Of a stretch of 64,000 bases of DNA, positions 37,101 through 50,216 are shown one piece after another (position 1 is the first letter of the stretch; every line of letters starts with the position of its first letter). Made by a program: the position numbers and the translations under genes. The stretch comes from Zygaena filipendulae. Its lineage: Eukaryota > Arthropoda > Insecta > Lepidoptera > Zygaenidae. The DNA is taken from positions 3,564,001 to 3,628,000 of the forward strand of contig OU015649.1 of the NCBI GenBank assembly GCA_907165275.2, written 5' to 3'. Under the pieces are notes generated by a model that saw nothing but the letters and a program-made list of their open reading frames with translations, had not been told where the DNA came from and made no database searches.

Positions 37101-40100
37101 CGGGTGCAAACTTTTAAAAATTAAGTCTAAAAATTTAAAGAGTCATCTGAAGTTAGTTATCAGTATTATAGAATTTCGAACCGGTAGCCCAACATCCTGG
37201 GGTGGGCACTAGACCATCGTGGAGTGGGCCCAGCCCACCCGGCCCCCCTTCTATATACGCCTATGGGAGAACCCCTAGTTATGTTTTAAACAGGACGTAA
37301 CGTTTTCTGATTTTAGGGGTCCGTAGGCGGAGACCATAAAGCAGAAAAAGAGAACAAAGGCAACCAGACTGGTTTGTCGTGCGCATGTGACGTCAGTGTT
37401 TGTGAGTTATTTTTTTCTTGATTTTCAATATCAAAATTTTTAAAAGAACTTTACATCTGATTCATGATGGTGTTACTTATGTACCTCATTAACCAGGATT
37501 GGTTCTATTTATGTACGTATCGTGTTTAGATTTGTGATACGCAAAAAATATATTAAATGCGCTCTACAGGCGGCGCAGTGTAGGCCTTTAAAATTAAAAA
37601 TGCGTTTTATCCCGGCACAACAAAGAATTCCCGAGGAAATCCCGGACACGATCTTTACCGATCATCATGAAATTTTGCATACACGTTTTCAGGGGTACAG
37701 AAAAGGACATAGAGTACTTTCCATCCCGGAACTCCTGCGGGAACTCCGAAATTTACGCGGGTGAATCTGCATTAAGTTTTGCAAAGCACAATAGTACAGA
37801 AAAGGATATATAGGGTACTTTTATGCCTGAATTTCCGCGAGATCTCTGAAATTTACGCGGTTTTAACCGCGGGGAACAGCTATCACTTAATAATTAATTC
37901 ATTGTATCAAAGTCGTAGTAACTACTACGCACTCCGAATTCGGTTACATACAAACCATGGCTAGAACCATCACTAGTCGGCATAGAAGAATATAATTTTA
38001 CTGTTCCGGTTACAAGCTCATAATTTTATTAATATTGGTAGTTCTTGTGATACAAGTTTTTTATCCTTTATACTACTAGTTGAACTACTCAGTACTACTA
38101 CTGATACAGAGCAAATTTTTTTGTTTTTTTTCAATGATAAAATACAATATACGTACATATACCTACACTTAAGAACACGACATTGTTTGGTAGCCCACAT
38201 AGTATATCTACTGACGTATCGAATATATGTATAGGAATATTGTGTAATTTCTACAATATTACATACATATGTACGAGTCGAAATTATAATCCTTTTTTTG
38301 AAAGAGGGTCCAAAAATAGTACAAATTTTTATCGTTGAACTTGGTTCCAATGTAATGTTTGTAATTTATAGATTTTGGTTTCTATTTTCGTATCATTTGC
38401 TTTTCTTTCTGTTAAAAGCTGCTCACGATCCTCGAATTCAAGAAATGGAAGACACAATCATAGGTAAAGATGCTAAACTCAGTGCGATGCAAAATACAAT
38501 AGCGGTAAGTGTGAACTTCCATGGTACAAATGTTGAGGTTATAATTATTAAGTACCTATTATTGTTAAGCCCGCTCCACATTCACGCGAGAATCTTGCGA
38601 GAACGAGATAAAACCACGAGAACGTGAATTGGATTATCGCGTGAATGTGTAGCGGGCTTTAGATGAAAACAAAAAACTAACTAAAGATGTTTGTAGGTTT
38701 TGGAGAACGATGTTTGTGAACCTTACTGCATCTATGCAAACATATACACGGCGATAGAAAAGATTTTTGGCATTTTATGCCAAAACGATAAGTATAAGAG
38801 CTACTTAAATCTTCTTGTGAGTTCTTCAATCTGATTTTTTTTCGTAATAACATGAAATATTATCATTAAGTACATATAAATTGAGCCCCATCAATTTTTT
38901 TTTTCAAAAAACAGATCTTCTCTAATATATATTTTCTTGATGTCTAAGGATTACTGAAAATGTAGATATTTTAAAAATAGTAGATATTTTTCAACTCTGG
39001 TGCAACTGATCCTTCACCTCCCTGGTATTAATAACAATAATTTCTATAATATGTAGGTACATTAAATAAAAGAGATATTATATACTATCCCTGATTCACT
39101 GACTAATCATATTGCAGGCTCGAAAACTACTTGACCTTTGAAGCTAAACTTTAGTGGTAGGTATTTAGTTTACAGGGAGTAGATGTAAATTTTTCCTACC
39201 AGTGTTTCAGACTGAATACCGAATTTGACGCGGATGAAACAGGGCGTAACTGCTAGTAATAAATACTGTACTTATTACATCAGACCAAAAATTGTACTAT
39301 CTACATAATAATGATTATCTTGTAGACAGCTGGCAAAGATACACGATGTATTGATATCAAAGGAAAGATCCTTTACAAAATGAAAGTTTTAGAAAAATTT
39401 AGCCTTGCTCTCATTGCTCCGTGCTCACAAGATTTTGCCAGCTCTTCGCAGACAGATTGTTCATGTTTCCGAACTGAAATAGTGGCACATGTAAAGACAA
39501 CTTTAGCTCTTACTACTTCTGAAACAAAAAAACCGAGCTTAGACAATAAAAGAGCGCACCTTGTCGCTGATATCATGGAAAACGAAGACATGAAGGAAAT
39601 ACTCAGTAAAGAGAATACCTCAGTACAAATGGACGATGACCAAGTAGACGATGGGATTACTATTGATAATTACAGCATTGATACAGTAAATTTAAATCGT
39701 CTGAGGAACTTACAAGCAGATTATGATGATTTGATGACCTGTTATGAGAATTTAAAACATGAAAAAGAATATTTACAAATAAGGTTTTGTAAATATGAGG
39801 AGCTAGAAAAAGAGCTAGAGAGCCTACGCAGTCAGTTAAGGGAATATAACCTGTTATGGACTGAAAAGGAACATTATAGAAAGCGATCGCAAGATCTCGA
39901 TTTGTTAAAAGAACAATTTATGGTATTAACAGATGAAACAACAAATTTGGAAACTCAGCTTAAAGCCGAACTGGAGATCAATAATATTAAAACTACAACA
40001 ATAGAAGAACTGAGAGGTAATACTATTTTACTGGAAAAGAAAATTAATGATATATCTATAGGTTTCGAAAAAGAAAAGAATTCTCTACATTGTAAGCTTA

Positions 40101-43100
40101 AGGAATATGAATGCAAAATTATGTGTCAAGAACAACAAATCAAGAGTCTGTCAGCACAAATTGATCTCTTACTTGAACAAGAGAATGCTAAGGTAAGTAT
40201 GATATTATAGACAAGTCTTTTACGATAAATATACGCCAAAATTATGTATAACTTCTGCTAATAAGGATCTATTGTAAAGACTCATCATGTAATGCCCCAA
40301 TTTTTTACTTTCTAGAAGATGCTGAGTGAAGATTCACATAATCACTTAACTATGGTAGATGAAATAGCTTCACTTAAAGAGCAAATAAAAAATCTTAAAG
40401 AGGCGCTATTTTTTACCGAAGAAGAAAAGCAAAACGATTTTCAAGATAATCTACATCAAATAAATAAGTTAAAATTAGAGATAGAAGACTGGAAAAGTAA
40501 GTTGTTTTTATATTAGTCAACACAAATCAATTCAATTTCTTTTTTGTCTTATGTTTTTATATCTTTAAGGAACTTACGAAAAAATAGTACAACAAAATGA
40601 ATATTTGAATAATTATAAAATGGAAGTCGATAAACTAAGAGAAGAAAATAAGAATTTATCTCTAGATGTTGAAAAGAAAACGTTAGCCGTTAATAATCTA
40701 ATGGATGTTATTAGTAAAAAATCTGAAGAAGTTAACAGACTTATTGATGAAACTGAAGAAAAAGCTGCTGAGAACCGCTGTCTATTAAATCGTTTAAGTC
40801 ATATCAGTAATGATAAAGAACGAGCCGTTACTTCTTTGGAATTGGCAAGACGTGAAAGCATGGAGTTACTAGAAAAAGTTAAGGATTATAATGTCATAGT
40901 TAACAAACAAGATGAAACTGCTAGCGAAAACAATCAATTGCGTAACATACTGTACAACACAATAGAAGAGAATAAAAAGCTTAAAGCAGATTTAGATAGT
41001 AAAGAAAATAATCAGTCTACACTGCTAGATGAAATAGAAAAACTTCGAAATTTTAATAATAAGGCTGTGGACAATATCGACACCTTATGTAAAGAAAATG
41101 TAGAATGCAAAAGATCATTGGAGCTAATTAAAAAGGAAAGTAAAATCTTAGAAGAAAAGGTTGAACAATTCGAAAAACTATCTAAACAATTCCTTGAATT
41201 ACAAGAGTCGCATCACATACTTATCACCGAAAAAAATAGACTTGAAAATGAACTACAAGACAAAATCTATGAGCTAAACATTGCAATTAATTCTATTGAA
41301 TTGTCAAAAAAAGAGAGCAAAGATCTAATAATGAAAACTGAAAATATTAAAGATGATTTGATTAAATTAAATTATACTAACGAAAGTGAAAAACAAAGTT
41401 TACAAAGAGATTTATTACACAAAACCGAGGAAATCAATAGTCTTCTGCAAAAGCTTAGTAATTATAAAGAAGACAACGAACAGCTGCAAGAAAATTTATT
41501 AGACTTGAAAAAACATTACGATGAAATACTTGACGAAAAAAACCTATTGCAGTGCGACTTTGATAAGAAATCAGAAGAACTTAACAACTTATACAACGCC
41601 TTAGAGAGAAAAATAGAAGAAAATCGTGGCTTATATGCTCAGTTAAAATCTTTACAAAAAGATCAAAACACTACGATAAGTAATTTGCAGGCATTAGAGC
41701 ATGAAAATTCAAATACTAAAATAGTCTTACAAAACATCCGAAAGGAAAGTGACATTTTAATAGACAAAATCAAAAATTATGAAATTTTGGAACTCGAATT
41801 CAATAAACTGAATCATGCTCATGATCAAATGAAATTAGACAAAGATAGATTACAAAAAGAATTAGATTCACAGCTGGCGGATTTAAGAAGAATGGAACAG
41901 AAAAACTGTCAATTAAATGCTCACAGTCAAAACCTGTTAGAGCATAGTGAAAATTTAGAAAAATCATTAATTACAGCTAGAAATGAGGTATAAATATTTT
42001 CTTAGTTTATAACTTTTGATAAAACTAAAAACACCTACACTTTGTTTACTAAAAGTTTTGTTTCCTTGCTAGGTGATAGCAAATTCTCCTTCGCCGCAAG
42101 TCCTTTATTCTGAAATTGAGAAAGAACTAGAAAACCTGAAGCAAGAGAAAGTTTTAAATCACAAAAAAATCAGAGATTTGTTAGATAAATTGGAAGAATC
42201 GGTACGTAATTTAATACTATTTCCTTTTTTAACTAACAGTATTCACCTATTATATAAAAAATACTATGGATACTTTGTTACAAGTAAACCAAAATGATAA
42301 TATCTTAAAATTTCTCTAAAGGAAAACATTATTTCAAATTTCTCCGAAAATATCTTGACCAGAGATCATAAAATATCTATTATGGAAAATCATATCAATA
42401 ATTTAGAAGATGAAGTAAGAAGGTTGCAAGACTCTTTATCTGAAGTGATTGAAACGGGTGAACAAATAAGTGAAAACAACTACCAGAAGATTGGTCAGTC
42501 ATTGCAGTCTATGGAAGCTCACCGTAAGTGATAAATAAATAATAGGTTTTTTATTAAGTTTAATTAATAAATTCTACGGAATAAAAATTAAGTTTAAGTG
42601 ACGTCACGTTTATTTACTTTTTAGATTCTAAAGCTACACATAACATGAAAATGGAGCTGGCAAAATTACGAAACGAAAACAATAAAATGGAGAAACAGCT
42701 ATCTTATAGTAAAATGAGGATAGACGAATCTCAGGGAGATAAGCTTAAATATCTATCACAGATTTCACACTTGCAGAATGAAAGAGAAATTATTGTTACC
42801 GATATCAAACAGTTGGAATTAAAGAATGTGGGTGATAGCGCCTTGTCTCCAGATAATTGTGGCTTGGATGATATATTAACATCCTTAGACAGAATAAGGA
42901 AATATTTGGAAGCCAAAAGCTCAAAAAGTACTTCTTTGGAGCAAACATTGCTTAAAGTGAAAACCTCATCACAATTACTTCTAAATAAAGCTGATGAGGC
43001 TAAAAGAATAGCTGAAAAAGAAAAACAGAAATTCATCAGTGAAAAGGAAGACGCTGTAAGAGATAGAATAAACATGGAAAAACAATTACTTGAATTAAAA

Positions 43101-46100
43101 GAAAATTTTGGAAGACAAATATCGCGCGATAAAGACGTTATTAAAGACTTAGAAGCTGAAATATTAAACCAAAAGTTGATCATTGATAAAATAAATAAAA
43201 CAACTCAAGACTATATTTCAAAATTGGATGATGAACTAAAATCTCTTCAAATAATGTATCAAAGTTCTACCTTAAAAGTGGATGACTTACAAGAAAAATT
43301 AAAAAATATGGCAGAAGAAAATACATTAAAGCAAGAGATTTTAGAAAAGGTAAATTTTGAGTTAAATGAAAAATCAAAAGAAGTAGCAGTTTTGCAAAAG
43401 GATCTTGAAAGTATAAAAAATAATAGAACTGGTCAAAATATAGAAATTCAAGCTGATTTATCGATTTATAATAAAAATATGGGCTCTCAGACAATGAATG
43501 ATGAACAGTGTGGTTCTATCGACGAAAAAATAGACCCAAACTTATGCCGAAAAAGAAATCACAGTCATGAAGATGTCAAAATTTCGCTTAATAAATTAAA
43601 AATTGCAAAATCATCACAGAATAATAAAGACGATAAAGTTTTTGAGTTATTGCCAACTCACAAACCACATTCGGTAAATGAAGTGCAAATTTTAACAGCT
43701 AATGTTGAACCTACGTTTGATTTTATTCGTAGCAGCTATTTAAATTACAAATTAAAACGATTAAGTCTTTCAAAATTGGAACAACATTCTTTCTCTAAAG
43801 ACATAAAATCAAACACTGAGAAATCACCATTGTCAATAAACAACATTTACATTGCCAGCCCAGGCTCTGATTCTAACCAGACTGGAAAAACTTATCAAGA
43901 GGACAAATCTGACAACGTCCATTTAATCGATATTTATAACAGGCGCTCCATGCATACTAATTCTTCAAAACTAATACATAATGCTAACGAATATGACCCT
44001 AAACCGCATAGCCCAACAAAATCAAGTGCTTTCACAGGCTTTGGTTTGACGATAGATTGTTTTGACACGGATAGTAATGCTAAAACCACCAATATTAACA
44101 GTCTCACTCCATCTGAAAAATCTACGGATAAAGATGTATTCCTAATTTACCAAGATAGTGAAACTATCAACAAAAGTGAAACAATAGAAATAAACCAAAA
44201 TACCAATCAAAATTCCAAAATAGTGTCTGAAACGTTAACCATTCAAACTACAGCAATTGATCAAAAATATAAAAGCAATATTAAAAATAGAAGACGAATA
44301 ATGGCTGAAGATGAACAGATATTTGAAGAAGAAATTGAAGATAACGAGGATGACAGTGTCAAACCCAAACTCAACATAAATTTACCAAGAATTGAAACTG
44401 ATAGTCCTTCTCCAGTAACTAGCTCTGATGGAGAAAAAAAGTCTTTAGACTCTTATACAATAGCTGTTTATCCATCAAACAATTACGAGCAAATTTTCTC
44501 TAATACAAGGCTTAATGAGTCAATAAGAACTGGAAATAAAGATTTCAAACCAGAGACCCCTTCGTGGTCAATAATTCCAAATAATGTTAATCAGTGCTCG
44601 GCACCTCTGGATTCTGCAGATATTTTGTCGGATGAAGAAACCATAAAACGTGTTATTGACAAGCAAATGGAATTAGAAGACAATATACATAATGATGAAA
44701 CAAAACACAAATTTGATGATCTGAGATCCGAAAACTTAAGTAATATTGTGAAATATAAAGATAGCAATGATTCGAAGAGAAAATACGACCATGGTAAAGT
44801 TAATGAGCATTTAGACAAAAATAGATCCCATCACAAGCTTTCACGGGTTGATGCTGACGTTTTATTAATTAAATCAACAGCAAACAACGTGAATGAAGGA
44901 CAAGAAAACTCAACTCGTTCGCATATAAACCACAACTTTGGATTAGATTATATTCTTAACACTGTTCAACATGAAGTTGGACTTGATAGTATCAGACATT
45001 TTAAAAATGTCAAACCACTTCGTAAAAGCAGAAGTGATCAAAAGATTTTTCAATCCCAATCTTATGAGAATAGTGACACAAGCCCTTCCAAACTAAGTTC
45101 TATTAAGGCATCTTCTTTCTGTGAACACTTTGTGTCTAGTAAGGATGAGACTAAATGCAAAGAACATTTAAGATCTTTTGTCGAACGCAGCATAATGGCT
45201 AAGACAGATCCAATTGAAAAATACGAAAATAAAATTAATGATTTAACTAAAGTATTAGAAAATATTGAAAAAGATTATAAAAAGAAACTAGAAGCTATTA
45301 AAATACAATATGACAGTAATATAAAAAGCATAATAAATGAACATAACGAAGGAGTGAAAAGTATACAAGGTCTTCACGAAGAAACGTTGCAAGATATAAT
45401 TAAAATGCACGAAAATGAAGTTGAGAATTTACGATCGATGAGTATAGACGCAATGAGAAAAGCTGATAAACTTGAAAAAGAAAATCGTTCACTAAAAAAC
45501 AAGATTCATGAAAGTTCAACGGGACTCGACGAGGTGATTGCTTATTTTCCTAATTTGTACACCTTTGTGGTACACACATTTTTCTGAATTTGTTGATTTT
45601 CATTTTCCTCAAACATATTAAAGCCTAAAATTTGTTAGTCATTTACAAAAAATATATTAATAAATAAATATATATTGTGTACTTACCTGCCTATTTTATA
45701 GGAGCCAATAAAAATAACTACTCATGAAATGAGAAGGCGCAAAAGTAAAGCTCGTGGTGATACCAGGATACTCACAAAAACCCATGTTGAAGAGTTTAAT
45801 GTAAAGCCCAAGCCCCGGTCGCACGGGCCCTGTACGTGTTCGCTGGATATTAACATATCGGACACAATCCGCAGTATCTTCGAACAAGTTGATATTGAAC
45901 AAAGGAAGATAGCAGAAAACGCTTACTTGAAGTACATAGCAAATAAAATAATCGGGGGCAACGTGGATGTGAGTGTTTTAAAATCTTTCCAAGATAATAA
46001 TCTGATTTATTCTTTTTTAAGCTGCGTTTTTTAAGTTCAGTTGCAATTAAGGGTAAAATCACCAGCAGTTGATAGGGATGTTGACAAATTTTGTAAATAA

Positions 46101-49100
46101 AAATTCTAGTTAGTCCGTCAGTTAGAAAATAAAAAAACAATAGACACGTATTTTTTGCTTTTTCATAGTAATGAAATCATACAGAGATAAAGTGCATTAA
46201 AGTTTAGGGTGGGGGCTCGTAACGTCATTAACCGGTATAACCCCCCACACAAACTGCACCAGATTGTGACGGCATGCGAAATTTCAACGCAATGTATCGC
46301 CGTTATTTTTTGAGTAGGTACTTACTTAAAAAAAGAAAAAAATGTGTCCAATATTTTTTTATTAATTTAACAAGATGGACCAAAAACAAATAGTCAACTA
46401 GCCCATTAATCGTTTTTCATACATGTTATTTCTTTAAGTTATTCCATACAGATGAAGTTTGTTTGTTTGTTTGTTTCTTTGTTTGTTTGTATACTTTATT
46501 GAGCATAAACAAAGTTTTTACAAAATGCTACAATTAAAATAAACAGCCCATCTATGCTCAAATATGCTCTATGCGGACTTATCCCGCGAGAGGATTTCTC
46601 CCAGTCAACCTTTGAAAAATCGAAACGATCTGAGGTCAATACTGGCGGGAGAAGAGATAAAGAGAAAGGAGGTTAATAATTAAGTATAAACATAAAAGTA
46701 ATAATTCAATAAAAAAAGAAAATTGTAAAATAAATAGATAAGCAAAAATAAGAAATACATAACATATAACAATATACATAAAATAAAATAAGTATCTCCT
46801 TATACAGTAATATATCAATAATATGTCAATACATAATAAACTACTATAGGTACTTTCTAATAAGATATCTACATATATCTTATATAAGATATAAGATATC
46901 TGCATATCTACACATAAAAATATTTTATGAGTAAAGAAACTCAACGCAGGCTGAGGTGCTTCCTTAACTTCACTTTGAAGGATATTAATTAAGTATATTA
47001 AAAACAAAAAACTTCAAATCACCAATTTTATTATTCTCTGATGCAAAAACGATTATCTTTATTATTAGCTTTCGAATTCCTTCATTTGAATTCTAATTTG
47101 TTGTAGGTGTTAGATGCTCAAGAGCTCTCATTTCTACACCTTAAAGTATGTCGCACTTGGAAAACGAAACTAACTAAGGAAGAAGTTCTTCAAAAGAAAA
47201 TAGACTCTTTGGAAAACGAATTGATGAATAAACAACGTCATGCTCAACATCACAGTAATTAGATACTTAACTGTTGGTGTTTCATAGAATTACTAGCTGC
47301 CTCCGCAATTTTCAAGGATAAACAATAGATATAAACCTTTCTCATAAATCATCCTATCTATCGGTAAAAATCGCATGAAAATCCGTTTAGCGGTTTTTGA
47401 GTTTATCGCGAACAAACAGCGGAAGTGACCTCAATTTCAAGGTCTTCATATCTATACTATAAAATGCTAGTTTGTTTAAATGGGATGTGTGAATGAGTTG
47501 CTGTGTACGCGCTGCACTGGGAATACGCTGGGTATGCGCTGCAAACGGTATGCTTTCAGTCATATGTTGTAAAAAAAAGATGCCATCCGCAACGCGACAC
47601 TGTAAGGTTGAGCGTGTGTGTGTGGTTTTTTTTTTCAGCCAGAACTGATAAGTACCTACTGGCTGAAAAAAAACTTACCTCTACTTTTTTTATATACTGA
47701 CAGTCGCCGAACTGGATCGAAAAGTTGCTGAAGAGAGGAAACGCTTGCAAGAAGTGCGTGAGGCGGTCTGCAGAAACATCCCTGCGAACTGCTATCAAGA
47801 CATTGAACCCGACACACCCGAAACCGAAGTAATGGTGGTGCAGCCACCAACGACAACAAATGTAGAAAATGACCTGAGGTTTGGAAATTCCAATGCATTA
47901 GGTATCAATGTTGGATACAGCTTTAATTCCTTTAAGACAGATTTTCTAAATGGTTTATTCACTCTAGGCACTTAGCGTCTGTCAGCCGACTCACCGGCGT
48001 TATCCGTTAAATCTGTTCAGTAGATTTTGTAGATGCAGCCACAAAAATACTTACATACAGACTTATACATAAATTTTATGAAATACATTATTGTGGATTA
48101 ATTTCGTGACGAAGAGTTAAGATATTTTTCGAACTACATAGTTTCAAATGAAAATAGTTTTTTTTACAATTTTTCCTTTGTTTTCGTTTAAATTGTAACA
48201 ATATTCTGCAGGCAAGTGGGACGAGTACTTTGTGTGCATTCTATTTTTCCATTACAGTTGTCGTTGCAATTTCGAACTTGGAGAAAGGCGTTCAGCTGGC
48301 GACCTGATCCCCGGCATGTCCAACGCTAAATCCAAGAAATTAAGAGCAGAGAGTCATCGGGTAAGATTTAACTTATGACCTTCATAGTTTTTACATAATT
48401 ATTCTATACTAGGTGTGCCCGCGGTTTTCCCGCGTGAATTTCGGGATTTCTCCAGGCAATCCCAATTCTCCTTAATACAAACCTGCAGTTACAAAAAGGG
48501 AAACAATTTCGTCATATGCGATTTTTACGAATTTAACTGTTTTCGCAGCGTACGCAACGGAAGCTCCTAAAGGGAATATAATATCCCGTTTTAGCAACAT
48601 TTTTCATTAATACTCCGCTCCTATTAGTCGTAACGATAAATGGACTATCCAACAAAAAATATTTTTTCGATTCGACTGCAAGAACTTAAAAAATTGAAAA
48701 AATAAATAAATAATAATTACCAATTACAATAATAATTTTTACCTTACGCTCATATGAATGGAGCGAAATGGCCAAGCCACATATTCTGACTGAGGTGTAT
48801 AGATTGAGAAGTTAGGCCTTGTAGAGTTAGGGTGTGTAGAGTTATAAGCTTGACTCTACATGAGATCTGATAACTTTTTGACAGTGCCCGTCATATGGAC
48901 TCGTCTTGGCATCATTTTACATGAATATGTTTTTCGTGGGATTTATATGTCTAGACTAGATTTGTACGATGTTTAAGATTAGAATGATTTTTCAGGCGGT
49001 TTTGGCTAAGATGGACGTAGAGGAGCGACGCGACAGGAGGTTGTATAGCGACGAACCGCCGACGCGCTTGCGCCGCGCGCATGACCGTCCCCCCCTGCAC

Positions 49101-49121
49101 GTTCGGCCGAACAAAAAATGA
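34114..49121 (+). CDS. Giant coiled-coil protein, 2,447 aa, function unknown
   Basis: 21 exons: 34114-34461, 34857-34898, 34974-35006, 35094-35117, 35247-35270, 35488-35514, 36798-36827, 37317-37401, 38419-38504, 38697-38816, 39326-40192, 40316-40496, 40570-41987, 42073-42201, 42322-42523, 42625-45533, 45702-45968, 47107-47254, 47704-47878, 48258-48360, 48996-49121. Phases agree from ATG to TGA. Residues 1-116 are a Cys module (RNEGKLKAYASCTDARAW), then microexon segments (117-176) and a second Cys module (about 234-273). Long heptad coiled coils cover about 380-1475, a Ser/Asn-rich linker about 1500-2080, a short coiled coil follows, and the tail is basic and Cys-containing (RRRKSKARG, CTCSLDINISD). 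No motor, kinase or membrane segment is visible. It resembles centrosomal or Golgi scaffold proteins only in general make-up; I do not recognise an orthologue. The neighbouring minus gene is a short paralogue. Confidence 0.85.
34651..34673. repeat. Poly-C tract, 23 bases
   Basis: An uninterrupted run of 23 C in intron 1 of the giant coiled-coil gene, striking in an AT-rich intron. The minus strand is a G-run able to form a quadruplex. Length may be unreliable in sequencing. Confidence 0.8.
36095..36330. mobile_element. AGTCCGTC-family element, degenerate copy
   Basis: Contains AAATATTGGACACGTATTTT on the left and GACGGACTAAATAGAATTTT on the right, as in the copies at 25469 and 61094. Lies in an intron of the giant coiled-coil gene. 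Confidence 0.5.
36441..36658 (-). mobile_element. Short Helitron-like element, complete
   Basis: On the minus strand it starts TCCTACTAATATTATAAACG and ends GCGGATGAAACCGCGGGG, then TACAGCTAG. This is the clearest copy: TC start, GC hairpin, CTAG end. Inserted in the intron between the 27-nt and 30-nt microexons. Confidence 0.7.
46112..46382. mobile_element. AGTCCGTC-family TIR element
   Basis: Starts AGTCCGTCAGTTAG, carries ACACGTATTTTTTGC and ends with a decayed inverted copy (AATGTGTCC, AGATGGACC). Lies between exons 17 and 18 of the giant coiled-coil gene. Flanked by GTTTGTTTGTTTG low complexity at about 46455. Confidence 0.6.
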
Positions 49122-49433
49122 TACCCACATACGTACGGTAAACGAAGAGAACATGGAAACTTATTAACTGCAAAGAAACTAGGTATGCATCCGTCTCTTT
49201 GAACGAAAACTTAAAAGAAAACATGGTTCAAAACAATTTGGTCGGGTTTTTATTGCACGTACAGTACCTATACTAACTAATATACTTAACCAATTATATT
49301 ACTTATATTAATTATTATTTTATCATTGTACTGAACGCACGTTGTAGTATAAGTACCGGGTACAATTAGTTTTTGGGTAATTTTCTAGCGCGAAGTGAGA
49401 GTTCCATGTTTTTTTCGTTCACTGTCCACATCA

Positions 49434-49439
49434 AATAAA
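49434..49439 (+). promoter_or_regulatory. Candidate poly(A) signal of the giant coiled-coil gene
   Basis: AATAAA 313 bases after the stop at 49121. Another lies near 49638. Both suit the 3' end of this transcript. Confidence 0.35.
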
Positions 49440-50216
49440 AGTTCATTATAGGTATCTAGACATTTTGTTTTCTTGAATACAAAAAAAACACATGATTGAA
49501 TGTCTGATTCTTACAACAGAATGCCAAAAAGATTCTACATTGAATATAATTAATAATTTTGTATCAGTGATACTGAATACAATCTAGAAGTCTTTAGTCG
49601 TGTGCACGTGAAATGTATTCGAGAAAAAAGTTGTTAAATAAATTGAATCTTGTATTATGACGGTTGTTGATGTGTTACTAAAATATTGTGTTATTTGCCT
49701 CAAAATTTGTGTGCCAACTTTTTTGATATATTTTATATTTTTATAATTTATTTTGCTTTTGGTAACTGTATAGAAATTACGAAAGTAATAAAAATCGTTA
49801 AAATGCTTTGTGGTAATTTCAACTAATATAGTTTATAAAACCTTATCTGGCCGTCAGAGGAATTTAATAAGAAAAATTGGTAAAGACAAAATTTTAAAGC
49901 TCTTTTTTATTATATAATATTTTGTGCTTCTTTTATTCTTATAAATACTTAATTTTAAATTTGGTTCCTGTAAAATCAATACTACGAGTAGGTAAATTAT
50001 TCAACTATAATAATCGTATATTTTGATAATTTGCACGTGAGCTTTTTACTCGATTAATTAGGTAGTAGATATATTTATATTATTGTCGAGCTAGCTCATA
50101 CAAACATATTTAAAACTACCTTTTTATTTGAGGTAACTAAGCAACGGGCTAAAAGCGAAGGATCTCAATAGTCCTAAATAACCATAGCTTATCTAATAAC
50201 TATTAACTAGTTCAAT
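49440..50216. other. Convergent 3' spacer
   Basis: AT-rich spacer between the ends of the coiled-coil gene and the integrin gene, which converge. No coding feature is seen. Confidence 0.5.
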
